Position numbers and translations under genes: made by a program. This document shows positions 1 to 12,154 of a stretch of 40,926 bases of DNA, piece by piece. Source of the DNA: Vogesella fluminis (GTDB lineage: Bacteria > Pseudomonadota > Gammaproteobacteria > Burkholderiales > Chromobacteriaceae). The stretch spans positions 1-40,926 of the forward strand of contig NZ_BMYP01000028.1 in NCBI RefSeq assembly GCF_014652335.1, given 5' to 3'. Each line of letters begins with the position of its first letter. Position 1 is the stretch's first letter. The notes under the pieces were generated by a model, which worked only from the letters and a program-made list of their open reading frames with translations, searched no databases and was not told where the DNA came from.

Positions 1-1195
1 AAAACCTGATCATGGGGATTGGAGGGGGCGGTGGATAGGTGGACGGGCTGGACGCTTACAAAGCACTGATGTGGGAGCGATGGCGTAAAGGAGATTCGCT
101 TCAACAGATTGCCCAGCTGTTTGATCGCAACCACTCATCGATCCAGCGGATACTGGCTGAGACCGGGGGCATTCAGCCAACGCCCAGGCACCGATCCCGG
201 TTAGCACTGACGCTTGCCGAAAGGGAAGAGATTTCACGTGGGTTGGTCGCAGGTCGTTCGATCCGAGCAATCGCCGCCTTGCTCAAGCGCGCCCCTTCGA
301 GCATCAGCCGGGAGATCAGGCGCAACGGAGGACCGGGAAACTACCGGGCCAACCAAGCGGAACAAGCAGCCTGGGAGCGGGCACGGCGCCCCAAGCTATG
401 TAAGCTGGCAGCGAACCGAGGCCTGGCTGAGCTCGTGGCAAGCAAGCTGCAAATGCAATGGTCGCCAGAGCAAATTGCCGGATGGTTACGATATGTTCAT
501 CCTGGGGCTAGGGACAACCAAGTGTCACATGAGACCATTTATCGCAGCCTCTACATACAAGCGCGAGGCGCTCTGAAGAAAGAACTGTTGGCATACTTAC
601 GACGTGCGCGCGCCATGCGTCGTTCGCGGCATCACACGCAGAAGACGGACAACCATGGCCGAATTATCGATGCCGTTTCAATCAGCGAGCGTCCTGCAGC
701 AGTTGAGGATCGAGCGGTGCCGGGGCATTGGGAAGGTGATTTACTGTGCGGTAGCGCCAACAGCCAGATTGCCACGCTGGTGGAACGCCAGACACGCTAC
801 GTGATGTTGGTGAAGGTGAAGGGCAAGGATACCGAGACGGTCGTTAGCGCCCTGATTGGGCATGCCCGGAAACTTCCCCAAGAGCTGTATCAATCGCTGA
901 CCTGGGATCGCGGCAAGGAGATGGCAGGTCACAAGCGATTCACCTTGGCCACCGACATTAAGGTCTATTTCTGTGATCCACAAAACCCTTGGCAGCGTGG
1001 AACGAACGAGAATACAAATGGGCTACTGAGGCAGTATTTCCCGAAAGGCGTTGATCTCTCTGCGTACTCGCAAGCTGAGCTCGACAAGGTGGCAAGGCAA
1101 TTGAACGAGCGACCGAGGAAGACTCTCAACTACGAAACACCGGCTCAGCGGTTTCAGCAATGTGTTGCATCCACCGGTTGAATCCGCACCATGAA
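1..1195 (+). mobile_element. IS30-family insertion sequence, left end outside window
   Basis: The transposase at 39-1181 starts only 38 bases from the window edge and no inverted copy of the sequence after its stop codon occurs upstream. The left terminal repeat therefore lies beyond base 1. The right terminus is inferred to lie shortly after the stop codon, where the sequence resembles the GTTGAATCCGC-type ends I associate with IS30 relatives. The element borders the PLP-enzyme/AraC pair. Confidence 0.6.
39..1181 (+). CDS. IS30-family transposase
   Basis: A 380-residue DDE transposase of the IS30 family, which moves its own insertion sequence. The N-terminal half has helix-turn-helix material (about residues 60-95, including RAIAALLKRAPSSISREIRR). 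The catalytic triad is visible as D234 (WEGDLL), D290 (TWDRGKEM) and E324 (GTNEN), with the D-to-E spacing of about 33 residues usual for IS30. An in-frame stop at 36-38 makes the GTG at 39 the first possible start, preceded by a GGAGGGGG stretch near 20-28; the ATG at 69 is an alternative. The gene looks intact, but the left inverted repeat must lie outside the window. The right end is probably near 1170-1195, unconfirmed. Confidence 0.9.
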   Translation: MDGLDAYKALMWERWRKGDSLQQIAQLFDRNHSSIQRILAETGGIQPTPRHRSRLALTLAEREEISRGLVAGRSIRAIAALLKRAPSSISREIRRNGGPGNYRANQAEQAAWERARRPKLCKLAANRGLAELVASKLQMQWSPEQIAGWLRYVHPGARDNQVSHETIYRSLYIQARGALKKELLAYLRRARAMRRSRHHTQKTDNHGRIIDAVSISERPAAVEDRAVPGHWEGDLLCGSANSQIATLVERQTRYVMLVKVKGKDTETVVSALIGHARKLPQELYQSLTWDRGKEMAGHKRFTLATDIKVYFCDPQNPWQRGTNENTNGLLRQYFPKGVDLSAYSQAELDKVARQLNERPRKTLNYETPAQRFQQCVASTG

Positions 1196-1237
1196 AGCGG
1201 CCACAAATGTATCTAGTACACGCGGGGTGAATCAGGG

Positions 1238-2269
1238 TTATAACTGCATGGCTGAAAGTCGCTCAATCCCGCACCAGACTTTTCGAGAGTAATGGGGATC
1301 GAAAAGGGAATGATATCCACCGGTGTGCCAGAAGACGACAGGACCCTCCAACTCTTTCTTTGCAGCAAGGTCAATGAGAGCAGCGACGGCTTTGGCGCTG
1401 TAGACCGGATCTACCAGGATACCTTCCGTTGTGGCGAGAAGATCTATCGCCTCCATTACCCCTGGAGCAGACAACCCGTAACCGTCCCCGAGATAGTCCT
1501 CGGTAAGATTGATGTCCTCACGCGTCAGCTCAAGCTGCGCGCCGATCAGACGCGCGCCACCCTGCGCAAAAGCGAGGTACTGGCCTGGTACATCGTCATA
1601 TACCTCTCCGGCGACGACGATGCCCCTGATCGTGCTTGGCGAGCCGAAAAGTGCATTGCCCAGTACTAATCCGGAGTGGGTGCCACCCGATGAACTGGCG
1701 TGCAAGATGGTGCCAATCTCGCGCCCTTGCGAGGCCATTTGCTCATGTAGCTCAGCATATGCCAGAGCGAAGCCCAATGAGCTTCTCGCCGAAGCACAAC
1801 CGATGGGCAGCCGGTAAACACGCTCCCCGGTATTCTCAAGTTCGGCCACGACGGCCTCAGCATGTTGTGCCAGCTCCGCCCAGCTTACATTACCGACAAA
1901 GCGCAGATTTGCGCCATACAAACCGTCCAGAAGCAGATTGCCTACCGCTTCACTTGGTTCGTCGTGGCACAGCACGAGTGTGCATTGCAGGCCTGTCGCT
2001 GCGGCAGCTGCGGCAACCGCACGCGCTGCATTGGAAAGGCGCGAGCCTTCGACAACTAGGTGTTTGGCTCCTTGTGCGATGGCGTAGGCAAGTTCGACTT
2101 CAAGTTTTCGCACCTTGTTGCCGGCCAAGCCAACCGTGCCGATGTCGTCACGTTTGCACCATACTTCGACGCCAAGTTTTGCGCTTAAACACTCAAGATG
2201 TTGCACGGGCGATGTAAAACCGCGCAAGTTGAGTCTGGGGAGTTGGGCTAATGTATCAAGCGCATTCAT
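1238..2269 (-). CDS. PLP-dependent D-cysteine desulfhydrase / ACC deaminase family enzyme
   Basis: A 343-residue fold-type II PLP enzyme. Family members release ammonia from D-cysteine or 1-aminocyclopropane-1-carboxylate. Visible signatures are KRDD near the start, GNKVRK with the PLP-binding lysine, a glycine-rich phosphate-binding stretch (SSSGGTHSG), GYGL, TEGILVDPVYSAKA and HTGG near the C-terminus. The start was placed at 2269 because a GGAGG lies about 8 bases upstream and the protein then aligns from MNALDTLAQLPRLNL. Upstream codons give a non-homologous leader. The loop that reads QSNH in relatives reads RLSNAARA here, so the substrate is uncertain. It is divergent from an AraC regulator that probably controls it. 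Base composition is less GC-rich than the core genes, suggesting acquisition. Confidence 0.8.
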   Translation of the reverse strand: MNALDTLAQLPRLNLRGFTSPVQHLECLSAKLGVEVWCKRDDIGTVGLAGNKVRKLEVELAYAIAQGAKHLVVEGSRLSNAARAVAAAAAATGLQCTLVLCHDEPSEAVGNLLLDGLYGANLRFVGNVSWAELAQHAEAVVAELENTGERVYRLPIGCASARSSLGFALAYAELHEQMASQGREIGTILHASSSGGTHSGLVLGNALFGSPSTIRGIVVAGEVYDDVPGQYLAFAQGGARLIGAQLELTREDINLTEDYLGDGYGLSAPGVMEAIDLLATTEGILVDPVYSAKAVAALIDLAAKKELEGPVVFWHTGGYHSLFDPHYSRKVWCGIERLSAMQL

Positions 2270-2360
2270 TTGAATACCTCCGGGTGGCCATGATTCAAGC
2301 GGGAAACGGATATGAAGGTTTCGCCTGACGCAAGCCAATGCGCTTCCTTCATGGAAACCA

Positions 2361-2391
2361 TTGTGGTTGTGGCGGGCTAGGCTTATATAAT
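2361..2391 (+). promoter_or_regulatory. Predicted promoter of the AraC-family gene
   Basis: A perfect TATAAT lies at 2386-2391, with a weak TTGTGG -35 at 2361-2366 (19-base spacer). The leader to the ATG at 2427 would be about 29 bases. The weak -35 and long spacer suggest a need for an activator or weak expression. The 157-base divergent region would also have to carry the promoter of the PLP enzyme, for which I see no convincing hexamers. Confidence 0.45.
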
Positions 2392-2426
2392 GAAAATCAG
2401 ACAACGCATACGAGGTTTCCGACAAG

Positions 2427-3212
2427 ATGCCTGGTGCTAAAATTTCATATCCGTTCGGGGAGTCCCTGCCGCATTCGCTGGTTTTCCGGACGATGCGGCT
2501 GAACGAGGTGACGACCTACCCGACCGAGCGCCACGACTGGGGCGAATTTGTGTTCTCGTTCAGCGGCGTGATTGAACTGACCGTGGGAAGCCGTCAGTAC
2601 CTGACGCCACCTCATTACGGTCTGTGGCTGCCTCCGCAGACAGAGCATGGGGCCAGTACGCGGTCAGAGGCTTGCTATTGTGTGCTGGACATTGCATCCG
2701 ACCTCTGCGACAGGCTGCCGATGGCCGTATGTACGCTTGCTGTCGGTCCCATCATCAAGGCGATTCTGGCTGACCTGGTGGCGCGTCAGGTGGACTATCC
2801 ACGTAACGACGACGACGAGCGACTGATGCAGGTACTGGTCGATCAGATGAGCCTGGCGCCACGCCAAGATACCTACCTGCCTATTTCGGGGGATCGGGCA
2901 CTGAACCAGGTATTGGAAGCACTTTGCCAGCAGCCGGGGGATAATCGGTCGCTGGCGGAATGGGCAAGGATGGTCCATAGCACGGAACGCACCCTGTCAC
3001 GGCGTTGCCAGCGCGATCTAGGTATGTCTTTTGTAGAGTGGCGGCAGCGACTGAGACTGGTGCGGGCGCTTTCAATGCTGGAGGATGGGCAGACGGTACA
3101 GGCGGTGGCTCTGGAGTTGGGCTACAGCACGTCATCTGCATTCATTGCGATGTTCCACCGCTTGATGGGGGCAACGCCTGATGAGTTTCGTAAACGAATC
3201 GTGCAGCTGTAG
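2427..3212 (+). CDS. AraC-family transcriptional regulator
   Basis: A 261-residue regulator with an N-terminal cupin-type sensing domain (about residues 1-100; motifs RHDWGEFVFS and YGLWLPPQTEHG) and a C-terminal double helix-turn-helix of the AraC/XylS type (about residues 160-258). The second recognition helix region is AVALELGYSTSSAFIAMFHRLMGATPDEFRK. It is a DNA-binding transcription factor whose ligand cannot be read from sequence. It is divergent from the PLP enzyme at 1238-2269, the usual layout for a local activator. The start at 2427 follows a GAGG about 12 bases upstream. Confidence 0.88.
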   Translation: MPGAKISYPFGESLPHSLVFRTMRLNEVTTYPTERHDWGEFVFSFSGVIELTVGSRQYLTPPHYGLWLPPQTEHGASTRSEACYCVLDIASDLCDRLPMAVCTLAVGPIIKAILADLVARQVDYPRNDDDERLMQVLVDQMSLAPRQDTYLPISGDRALNQVLEALCQQPGDNRSLAEWARMVHSTERTLSRRCQRDLGMSFVEWRQRLRLVRALSMLEDGQTVQAVALELGYSTSSAFIAMFHRLMGATPDEFRKRIVQL

Positions 3213-3411
3213 TCTGATCAGAGCGACGGACATGCTGTTACGAAGCTCATTGTTGAATCGTCTGAAGTAGCAAAATGACCGGTTTTCGTGCCGGTATCAT
3301 AAGGCAGCTTTATAACAAGAAGCAGCCATTCCAGACTTCAGTCATACACGGCTGCTTTGGCCGACGAACTGCCGTTCGATCCGCATCATCAAAACCAAGC
3401 AATCTCAAACG

Positions 3412-3440
3412 AAAAGAGGCCCTACCGGGCCTCTTTGTTT
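3412..3440. terminator. Bidirectional intrinsic terminator
   Basis: A perfect 9-bp stem, AAGAGGCCC (3414-3422) with GGGCCTCTT (3427-3435), and a TACC loop. A T-rich tract follows on the plus strand (TTTGTTT), and CTTTTCG follows on the minus strand. It can end transcripts from the AraC gene and those reading out of glmS. Confidence 0.8.
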
Positions 3441-3544
3441 AGTGCTGCTAGCAACAAGCTGAGCAGGTCATCGTCGTGACAGACTTCATTACCTCGTGAC
3501 AGACTTTATTCTTTCTGATCATTACACAAAATTCTGCACACCCT

Positions 3545-3545
<1 letters not shown>
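3441..3545 (-). mobile_element. Probable solo end of an IS256-like element
   Basis: On the minus strand the sequence begins GAGGGTGTGCAGAATTTTG directly at the last base of the glmS stop codon. The same 19 bases occur at the right window edge (40907-40925), and identity starts exactly at the GAG. The tip resembles, from memory, the inverted repeats of IS256-type elements. No transposase is present, so this would be a remnant. The inner boundary is a guess. Confidence 0.45.
3474..3510. repeat. Two 17-base direct repeats, 20-base period
   Basis: TCGTGACAGACTTCATT at 3474-3490 and TCGTGACAGACTTTATT at 3494-3510 differ at one base. They sit just inside the IS-like tip next to glmS, where subterminal transposase-binding repeats or element remnants might be expected. 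Their function is not known from this window. Confidence 0.6.
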
Positions 3546-5374
<1,829 letters not shown>

Positions 5375-5377
5375 GCT

Positions 5378-6166
5378 TTATCTCCTTGAATGATCAGACA
5401 GCGACGGGGCGCAGATCAGCGTCACCCCCTTGGCTTGAATACTGTCCCGGGCCTCCGGCGACAGCGCGTCGTCGGTGACCAGGGTCTGAATGCGCTCCCA
5501 CGGCAGCTCCAGATTGGGGATGCGGCGGCCGATCTTGTCGGATTCCACCATCACCACCACTTCGCGCGCCACCTCGGCCATCACCCGCGACAGCCCCACC
5601 AGCTCGTTGAAGGTGGTGGTGCCGCGCGCCAGGTCGATGCCGTCGGCGCCGATGAACAACTGGTCGAAGTCGTAGGAGCGCAGCACCTGCTCGGCCACCT
5701 GCCCCTGGAACGATTCGGAATGCGGGTCCCAGGTGCCGCCGGTCATCAGCAGCGTGGGTTCATTTTCCAGCTCACGCAGCGCGCCAGCCACGTTCAGCGA
5801 GTTGGTCATCACGATCAGCCCGCGCTTGTGACCCAAAAGCGGAATCATGGCGCTGGTGGTGGTGCCGCTGTCGATGATGATGCGATTGTGGTCGCGGATG
5901 CGCTCCGCCGCCGCGCGGGCGATGGCGAGCTTTCGCTCCGAAACTTTTGCCGGATCGCCGGCATTGACCATCTCCGCCGGCAGCGACACCGCACCGCCAT
6001 AGCGACGCAGCAACAGGCCGCCGGTTTCCAGCAGCGCCAGATCCTTGCGGATGGTCACTTCGGAGGTGGCAAAGCTGCGGGTCAGCTCTTCGACGCTGAC
6101 TTCGCCGCGCTCCTGCACTAGGGCAACAATGGCGTGTCGGCGTTGCTGTGTGTTTCGTTTGCTCAT
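5378..6166 (-). CDS. glmR: DeoR-family regulator of amino-sugar synthesis (GlmR-like)
   Basis: A 262-residue DeoR-type repressor. The N-terminal winged helix (about 1-60) contains ELTRSFATSEVTIRKDLALLE. The C-terminal sugar-phosphate sensor domain has IIIDSGTTTSAMIPLL, TNSLNVAGAL and FIGADGIDL. Its place between glmU and glmS matches glmR of Pseudomonas, so the name rests on context plus family. The ATG at 6166 was chosen because the upstream extension (to 6331) runs through promoter and terminator sequence. There is no clear Shine-Dalgarno. DeoR-type TTTCGTTTCGAAA repeats just upstream suggest self-control. Confidence 0.85.
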   Translation of the reverse strand: MSKRNTQQRRHAIVALVQERGEVSVEELTRSFATSEVTIRKDLALLETGGLLLRRYGGAVSLPAEMVNAGDPAKVSERKLAIARAAAERIRDHNRIIIDSGTTTSAMIPLLGHKRGLIVMTNSLNVAGALRELENEPTLLMTGGTWDPHSESFQGQVAEQVLRSYDFDQLFIGADGIDLARGTTTFNELVGLSRVMAEVAREVVVMVESDKIGRRIPNLELPWERIQTLVTDDALSPEARDSIQAKGVTLICAPSLSDHSRR

Positions 6167-6171
6167 GCAAA

Positions 6172-6223
6172 GTTTCGTTTCGAAAGTTTTTCGAAATATA
6201 TCAGCGAACCCAGTACAAAACAA
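6172..6223 (-). promoter_or_regulatory. glmR-glmS promoter with DeoR-type operator
   Basis: On the minus strand TTGTTT (6218-6223), a 17-base spacer and TATATT (6195-6200) form a good sigma-70 promoter. Directly downstream, 6172-6196 contains GTTTCGTTTCGAAAGTTTTTCGAAA as overlapping TTTCG/CGAAA half-sites, the style of DeoR-family operators. Another GTTTCGTTT lies inside the gene at 6152-6160. Binding there would block transcription start. Confidence 0.6.
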
Positions 6224-6283
6224 GCGCCTTACGGCAATGACCTTCACGGCGCGTGCTTGCGGCCAACCTTGCCACCTCGACAG

Positions 6284-6322
6284 AATGAAAAAACCGCCTT
6301 GCCGGATGGCCAAGGCGGTTTT
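6284..6322. terminator. Intrinsic terminator of glmU (bidirectional)
   Basis: A 12-bp perfect stem, AAAACCGCCTTG (6290-6301) with CAAGGCGGTTTT (6311-6322), and a 9-base loop. On the minus strand it runs into TTTTTTC, 19 bases after the glmU stop. It isolates glmU from glmR-glmS. Confidence 0.9.
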
Positions 6323-6340
6323 CTGCCGCACGAAAACGCG

Positions 6341-7705
6341 TCAGTGTTTCTTCTGCGGACGCTGCCAGCCCGGCACCGTCAGCTGCTTGGCACGCGCCAC
6401 GGTGAGCTGGCCGGCGGGGGCGGTCCTGGTGAGCACCGAGCCGGCGCCAATGGTGGCCCCCTCTTCCAGCGTCACCGGCGCCACCATCAGCGTGCCGGAG
6501 CCGACGAACACGCCGTCGCCGATCACGGTGCGGTACTTGTTCACGCCGTCGTAGTTGCAGGTCACCGAGCCGGCGCCAACATTGACCTTGCTGCCGATGT
6601 CGGCGTCGCCGATATAGCTCAGGTGATTGACCTTGGAGCCTTCGCCCACGGTCGCCTTCTTGATCTCGACAAAGTTGCCGACGTGCACGTGTGCGGCCAA
6701 CCTTGCACCCGGGCGCAGCCGCGCATACGGCCCGATGCGGCAGCCTTCGCCCACCACCGCGTCTTCCAGGTGCGAGTACGGCGCGATGCGGCTGCCGGCG
6801 GCGACGGTGACGTTCTTCAGCACGCAATAGGCGCCGATCTGCACCTTATCACCCAGGCTGACCCGGCCTTCGAACACGCAGCCGACATCAATGCTGACAT
6901 CCATGCCGTGCTGCAGCTCACCGCGCACGTCGATGCGCGCCGGGTCGGCGAGCGTGACGCCGGCAGTGAGCAGCGCCTGTGCCTGGTTCAGCTGCAGCTG
7001 GCGCTCCAGCTCGGCCAGCTGCCACTTGTTGTTGACGCCGGCGGCCTCCCACGAGGCGGCCACGGTGACGCCGGCGACCGCCAGACCGTCTGCCACTGCC
7101 AGACCGATGATGTCGGTCAGATAGTATTCGCCCTGCGCATTGCCGTTTTTCAGCGCGCTGAGCCAGCCGTCAAGGTGCTCGTTGGGCAGCACCAGCATGC
7201 CGGTATTGATCTCGCGGATCGCCTTCTGCTGCGGGTTGCAATCCTTGTCTTCCACGATAGCGACGATGTCGCCGGCGGCATTGCGCACGATGCGACCGTA
7301 ACCGCTGGCATCCGGCAACACGTCGACCAGCAAGGCCATGCCCTGCTCCGCCGCCGCCAGCAATTGCTGCAGGGTCATCACCGTGGTCAGCGGCACGTCG
7401 CCGTACAGCACCAGCGTGCGGCCAACCTTGGGCAGGTGCGGCAGCGCCATCTTCAGCGCATGGCCGGTGCCCAGCTGCTCGGCCTGCAGCGCCCAGGCGA
7501 TGTCCGGGTCCTGGATCTGCTCGCGCACCTGTTCGCCGCCGTGGCCGTAGACCACCACGATCCTGGCTGGCTGCAGCTGGCGGGCGGTCGCGATCACGCG
7601 CGCCAGCATCGGCTGGCCGCCGATCGGGTGCAATACCTTGGGCAAGGCCGAGTACATGCGCTTGCCTTTGCCGGCAGCCAGAATGACAACGCTGAGTGAG
7701 TCCAT
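6341..7705 (-). CDS. glmU: Bifunctional N-acetylglucosamine-1-phosphate uridyltransferase / glucosamine-1-phosphate acetyltransferase
   Basis: A 454-residue cytoplasmic enzyme catalysing the last two steps to UDP-GlcNAc: acetylation of glucosamine-1-phosphate, then uridylylation. The N-terminal pyrophosphorylase domain opens with [13 protein letters not shown] and contains GTGHA. The C-terminal half is a left-handed beta helix of hexapeptide repeats with RLRPGA and the catalytic-loop residues around [26 protein letters not shown]. The ATG at 7705 was preferred to the TTG at 7726 by homology; neither has a strong ribosome site. It lies directly after the atp operon terminator. It carries two exact TGCGGCCAACCTTG copies, read as RLAA and as KVGR. 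Confidence 0.96.
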   Translation of the reverse strand: MDSLSVVILAAGKGKRMYSALPKVLHPIGGQPMLARVIATARQLQPARIVVVYGHGGEQVREQIQDPDIAWALQAEQLGTGHALKMALPHLPKVGRTLVLYGDVPLTTVMTLQQLLAAAEQGMALLVDVLPDASGYGRIVRNAAGDIVAIVEDKDCNPQQKAIREINTGMLVLPNEHLDGWLSALKNGNAQGEYYLTDIIGLAVADGLAVAGVTVAASWEAAGVNNKWQLAELERQLQLNQAQALLTAGVTLADPARIDVRGELQHGMDVSIDVGCVFEGRVSLGDKVQIGAYCVLKNVTVAAGSRIAPYSHLEDAVVGEGCRIGPYARLRPGARLAAHVHVGNFVEIKKATVGEGSKVNHLSYIGDADIGSKVNVGAGSVTCNYDGVNKYRTVIGDGVFVGSGTLMVAPVTLEEGATIGAGSVLTRTAPAGQLTVARAKQLTVPGWQRPQKKH

Positions 7706-7761
7706 GAACAGTCCAGATAATGACAATAGCCAGGCGGCGAGCGTGCCTGTCTATCCAGAAA

Positions 7762-7791
7762 TGAAAAAGGCTGTCACCGGAGTGACAGCCT
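7762..7791 (-). terminator. Intrinsic terminator of the atp operon
   Basis: A perfect 10-bp stem, AGGCTGTCAC (7768-7777) with GTGACAGCCT (7782-7791), and a CGGA loop. On the minus strand it is followed by TTTTTCAT. It lies 26 bases after the atpC stop. Confidence 0.92.
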
Positions 7792-7817
7792 GAACTATAC
7801 AGCAAACGCTGACGCGC

Positions 7818-8240
7818 TTAGTGCACGCGCTTGCGCAGATACTCCAGTGCCTTGAGCTGGGCAATCGCAGAAGCCAGAGCAGCTTGTGCTTTCGCCGTGT
7901 CTTGATCACTGGCCGCATGCTTGAGGGCATCCTCAGCAGTACGTTTGGCTTCTGCCGCACGCGCTTCGTCGAGATCCTCGCCGCGAATCGCCGTATCTGC
8001 AAGAACCGTGATGTGGTCAGGTTGCACTTCCATCATGCCACCCGATACTGCCACCAGCACTTCTTCCTTGGAACCAGGCACTGTCAAACGCAACAGGCCC
8101 GGTTTGATACGGGTCAACAGCGGCACGTGACGTGGATAGATACCGATCTCGCCTTCCTGAGCCGGTGCCACCAGAAATTCGGCTTCACCGGAGTAGATCT
8201 GCTGTTCGGTACTGACCACTTCCACATGCATCTTGGCCAT
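7818..8240 (-). CDS. atpC: F1 ATP synthase subunit epsilon
   Basis: The 140-residue epsilon subunit of the F1 sector, part of the central rotor stalk and an inhibitor of ATP hydrolysis. An N-terminal beta sandwich (MHVEVVSTEQQIYSGEAEFLVAPAQEGEIGIYPRH) is followed by two C-terminal helices rich in Ala and Glu. It is the last gene of the atp operon, 15 bases after atpD, and is followed by a strong terminator. Confidence 0.96.
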   Translation of the reverse strand: MAKMHVEVVSTEQQIYSGEAEFLVAPAQEGEIGIYPRHVPLLTRIKPGLLRLTVPGSKEEVLVAVSGGMMEVQPDHITVLADTAIRGEDLDEARAAEAKRTAEDALKHAASDQDTAKAQAALASAIAQLKALEYLRKRVH

Positions 8241-8255
8241 TAGCCCTCTCCTTGA

Positions 8256-9659
<1,404 letters not shown>

Positions 9660-9692
9660 CTAACTCAATAAACTTTTACAGTCCTGCGACGG

Positions 9693-10559
9693 TTATACCG
9701 CAGCGGCACCAGACACGATCTCGGACAGCTCTTTGGTAATTGCTGCCTGACGCGACTTGTTATACACAAGACGCAGTTGCTTGATCGCATTACCCGCGTT
9801 ATCGGTTGCAGCCTTCATGGCGACCATACGGGCGGCTTGCTCGGAAGCAATGTTTTCCGCCACGGACTGGTACACCACGGACTCCAGATAACGCTTCACC
9901 AGGAACTCCATCACGTCAGTGGCATTCGGCTCGTAGAGGTAGTCCCACGAATGGGTGTGCTCCGATACCATATGCTCGTCGGTCAACGGCAACAGTTGTT
10001 CCAGGGCTGGCTCCTGCTTCATCGTGTTGATGAAACGGGAATACACGATATAAACCGCATCCAGTTCGCCTTCAGCATACTGTTTCAGCAGTACTGTAAG
10101 CGGGCCGATCAATTTTTCCAGCTTGGGCACATCGCCCAGCTGAACCGCACTTGCCACAACGTTCAGTCTGGCACGCTGGCATGCTGCAAGGCCTTTCTGG
10201 CCAATGGCGCAGACGTCAACTGCGACATCCTGCGCTTGCAGTTCGCTGACTTTGGCATAAAAGCGCTTCAGGGTATTGGCGTTCAAACCACCGCAAAGGC
10301 CCTTGTCCGAAGTGATCAGCAGAATACCGGCACGCTTGATAACGTCACGACGTGCAAGCAGTGGGTGCTCCAGATCCGTATTGGCCGAAGCCAGGTGCGC
10401 CATAACGGAGCGCACCTTCTCGGCGTAAGGACGGGCAGCGCGCATACGCTCTTGCGTTTTGCGCATCTTGGAGGTTGACACCATTTGCATAGCGCGGGTG
10501 ATCTTCTGCGTGTTCTGCACGCTTCGGATCTTGGTGAGAATCTCTTTACCGACTGCCAT
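9693..10559 (-). CDS. atpG: F1 ATP synthase subunit gamma
   Basis: The 288-residue gamma subunit, the rotating coiled-coil shaft that couples proton flow to catalysis. The conserved N-terminus ([22 protein letters not shown]) and C-terminal helix ([19 protein letters not shown]) are both present, so the protein is full length. It follows atpA by 45 bases and precedes atpD by 42 bases. Confidence 0.97.
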   Translation of the reverse strand: MAVGKEILTKIRSVQNTQKITRAMQMVSTSKMRKTQERMRAARPYAEKVRSVMAHLASANTDLEHPLLARRDVIKRAGILLITSDKGLCGGLNANTLKRFYAKVSELQAQDVAVDVCAIGQKGLAACQRARLNVVASAVQLGDVPKLEKLIGPLTVLLKQYAEGELDAVYIVYSRFINTMKQEPALEQLLPLTDEHMVSEHTHSWDYLYEPNATDVMEFLVKRYLESVVYQSVAENIASEQAARMVAMKAATDNAGNAIKQLRLVYNKSRQAAITKELSEIVSGAAAV

Positions 10560-10604
10560 ATCCCGAACCTTTCTTTAAACTCGAGGTTGTCCGAAAGACT
10601 CAGT

Positions 10605-12146
10605 TTAGAAACTGTAGCCAGCCTTGAACGACGCGATCGCCGAGGCCAGTACTTTTTCGTTGTCGGCAGACAGGTCACCCTTCGCATCCGTTGCAGCCAG
10701 CACTTCAGCATGGTTGGCGCGAACATAGGCCAGGAAGGCGGCTTCAAAAGCCAATGCGCTCTTCACCGGCACATCTTCGTAGTAACCCTTGTTCACGGAC
10801 CACAGTGTCAGTGCCATTTCGGCGGTCGACAGGGTCGAGAACTGCTTCTGTTTCATCAGTTCGGTAACCACTTCACCGTGCTGCAGCTGCTTGCGGGTTG
10901 CTTCGTCCAGGTCGGAAGCAAACTGCGAGAATGCAGCCAGTTCGCGATACTGGGCCAGAGCCAGACGAATACCGCCACCCAGCTTCTTGATGACTTTGGT
11001 CTGTGCTGCACCACCCACGCGCGACACCGAGATACCGGCGTTGATCGCAGGACGAATACCGGCGTTGAACAGGTCGGTTTCCAGGAAGATCTGACCGTCG
11101 GTAATCGAAATCACGTTGGTCGGAACGAAGGCGGAAACGTCGCCAGCCTGGGTTTCGATGATCGGCAGTGCGGTCAGCGAACCGGTTTTACCTTTGACGA
11201 CGCCAGCGGTCAGCTTCTCCACCTCGTCCTCGTTGATGCGGGACGCGCGTTCCAGCAGACGGGAGTGCAGGTAGAATACGTCACCAGGATAGGCCTCACG
11301 GCCCGGCGGACGACGCAGCAGCAGCGAGATCTGACGGTAGGCAACGGCCTGTTTGGACAGGTCGTCGTATACGATCAGTGCATCTTCACCGATGTCGCGG
11401 AAGTATTCGCCCATTGCGCAACCGGAGTACGGAGCAATGAACTGCAGCGCGGCGGCTTCGGAAGCGGTCGCGGCAACCACGATGGTGTGGGCCAGTGCGC
11501 CGTGCTCTTCCAGTTTGCGAACCACGTTGGCGATCGACGATGCTTTCTGACCTACGGCTACGTAGATGCAGACAACGCCGGTGCCTTTCTGGTTGACGAT
11601 CGCGTCCAGTGCGACAGCGGTCTTGCCTGTCTGACGGTCGCCAATGATCAGCTCACGCTGGCCGCGACCAACCGGTACCATGGAGTCGATCGACTTCAGG
11701 CCGGTCTGCATCGGCTGGTCAACCGATTTACGGGCAATCACGCCCGGAGCGATCTTTTCGATCGGGGAAGTCGCGGACGCATTGATCGGGCCCTTGCCAT
11801 CGATAGACTGACCCAGCGCGTTGACCACGCGGCCAACCAGTTCGCGGCCTACCGGCACTTCCAGAATGCGGCCGGTACACTTTACTTCCTGACCTTCGGA
11901 GATGTGCTCGTACTCGCCCAGCACCACGGCACCGACAGAGTCACGCTCCAGGTTCATGGCCAAGCCAAAGGTGTTGCCCGAGAACTCGAGCATTTCACCC
12001 TGCATCACGTCTGCCAGGCCATGGATACGAACGATACCGTCGGTTACGGAGATCACGGTACCTTTGGTACGTGTCTCTACGCCTTCGGACAGGTTCTGAA
12101 TCTTCGCCTTGATCAGGTCACTGATTTCAGAGGGGTTCAACTGCAT
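10605..12146 (-). CDS. atpA: F1 ATP synthase subunit alpha
   Basis: The 513-residue alpha subunit, carrying the non-catalytic nucleotide sites of the F1 hexamer. Walker A is GDRQTGKT at 169-176, and Walker B is in [16 protein letters not shown]. The sequence [17 protein letters not shown] contains the conserved arginine region at the catalytic interface. Full length and in standard operon position, 8 bases after atpH. Confidence 0.98.
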   Translation of the reverse strand: MQLNPSEISDLIKAKIQNLSEGVETRTKGTVISVTDGIVRIHGLADVMQGEMLEFSGNTFGLAMNLERDSVGAVVLGEYEHISEGQEVKCTGRILEVPVGRELVGRVVNALGQSIDGKGPINASATSPIEKIAPGVIARKSVDQPMQTGLKSIDSMVPVGRGQRELIIGDRQTGKTAVALDAIVNQKGTGVVCIYVAVGQKASSIANVVRKLEEHGALAHTIVVAATASEAAALQFIAPYSGCAMGEYFRDIGEDALIVYDDLSKQAVAYRQISLLLRRPPGREAYPGDVFYLHSRLLERASRINEDEVEKLTAGVVKGKTGSLTALPIIETQAGDVSAFVPTNVISITDGQIFLETDLFNAGIRPAINAGISVSRVGGAAQTKVIKKLGGGIRLALAQYRELAAFSQFASDLDEATRKQLQHGEVVTELMKQKQFSTLSTAEMALTLWSVNKGYYEDVPVKSALAFEAAFLAYVRANHAEVLAATDAKGDLSADNEKVLASAIASFKAGYSF

Positions 12147-12154
12147 GATCTCTC

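Noticed and set aside
11824-11840. GCGGCCAACCAG in atpA and similar GCGGCCAAC pieces (5227, 17082, 37172)
   Set aside because: They share only the GCGGCCAAC core, which common codons (GCG GCC AAC and the like) produce by chance; not counted as copies of the 14-mer.
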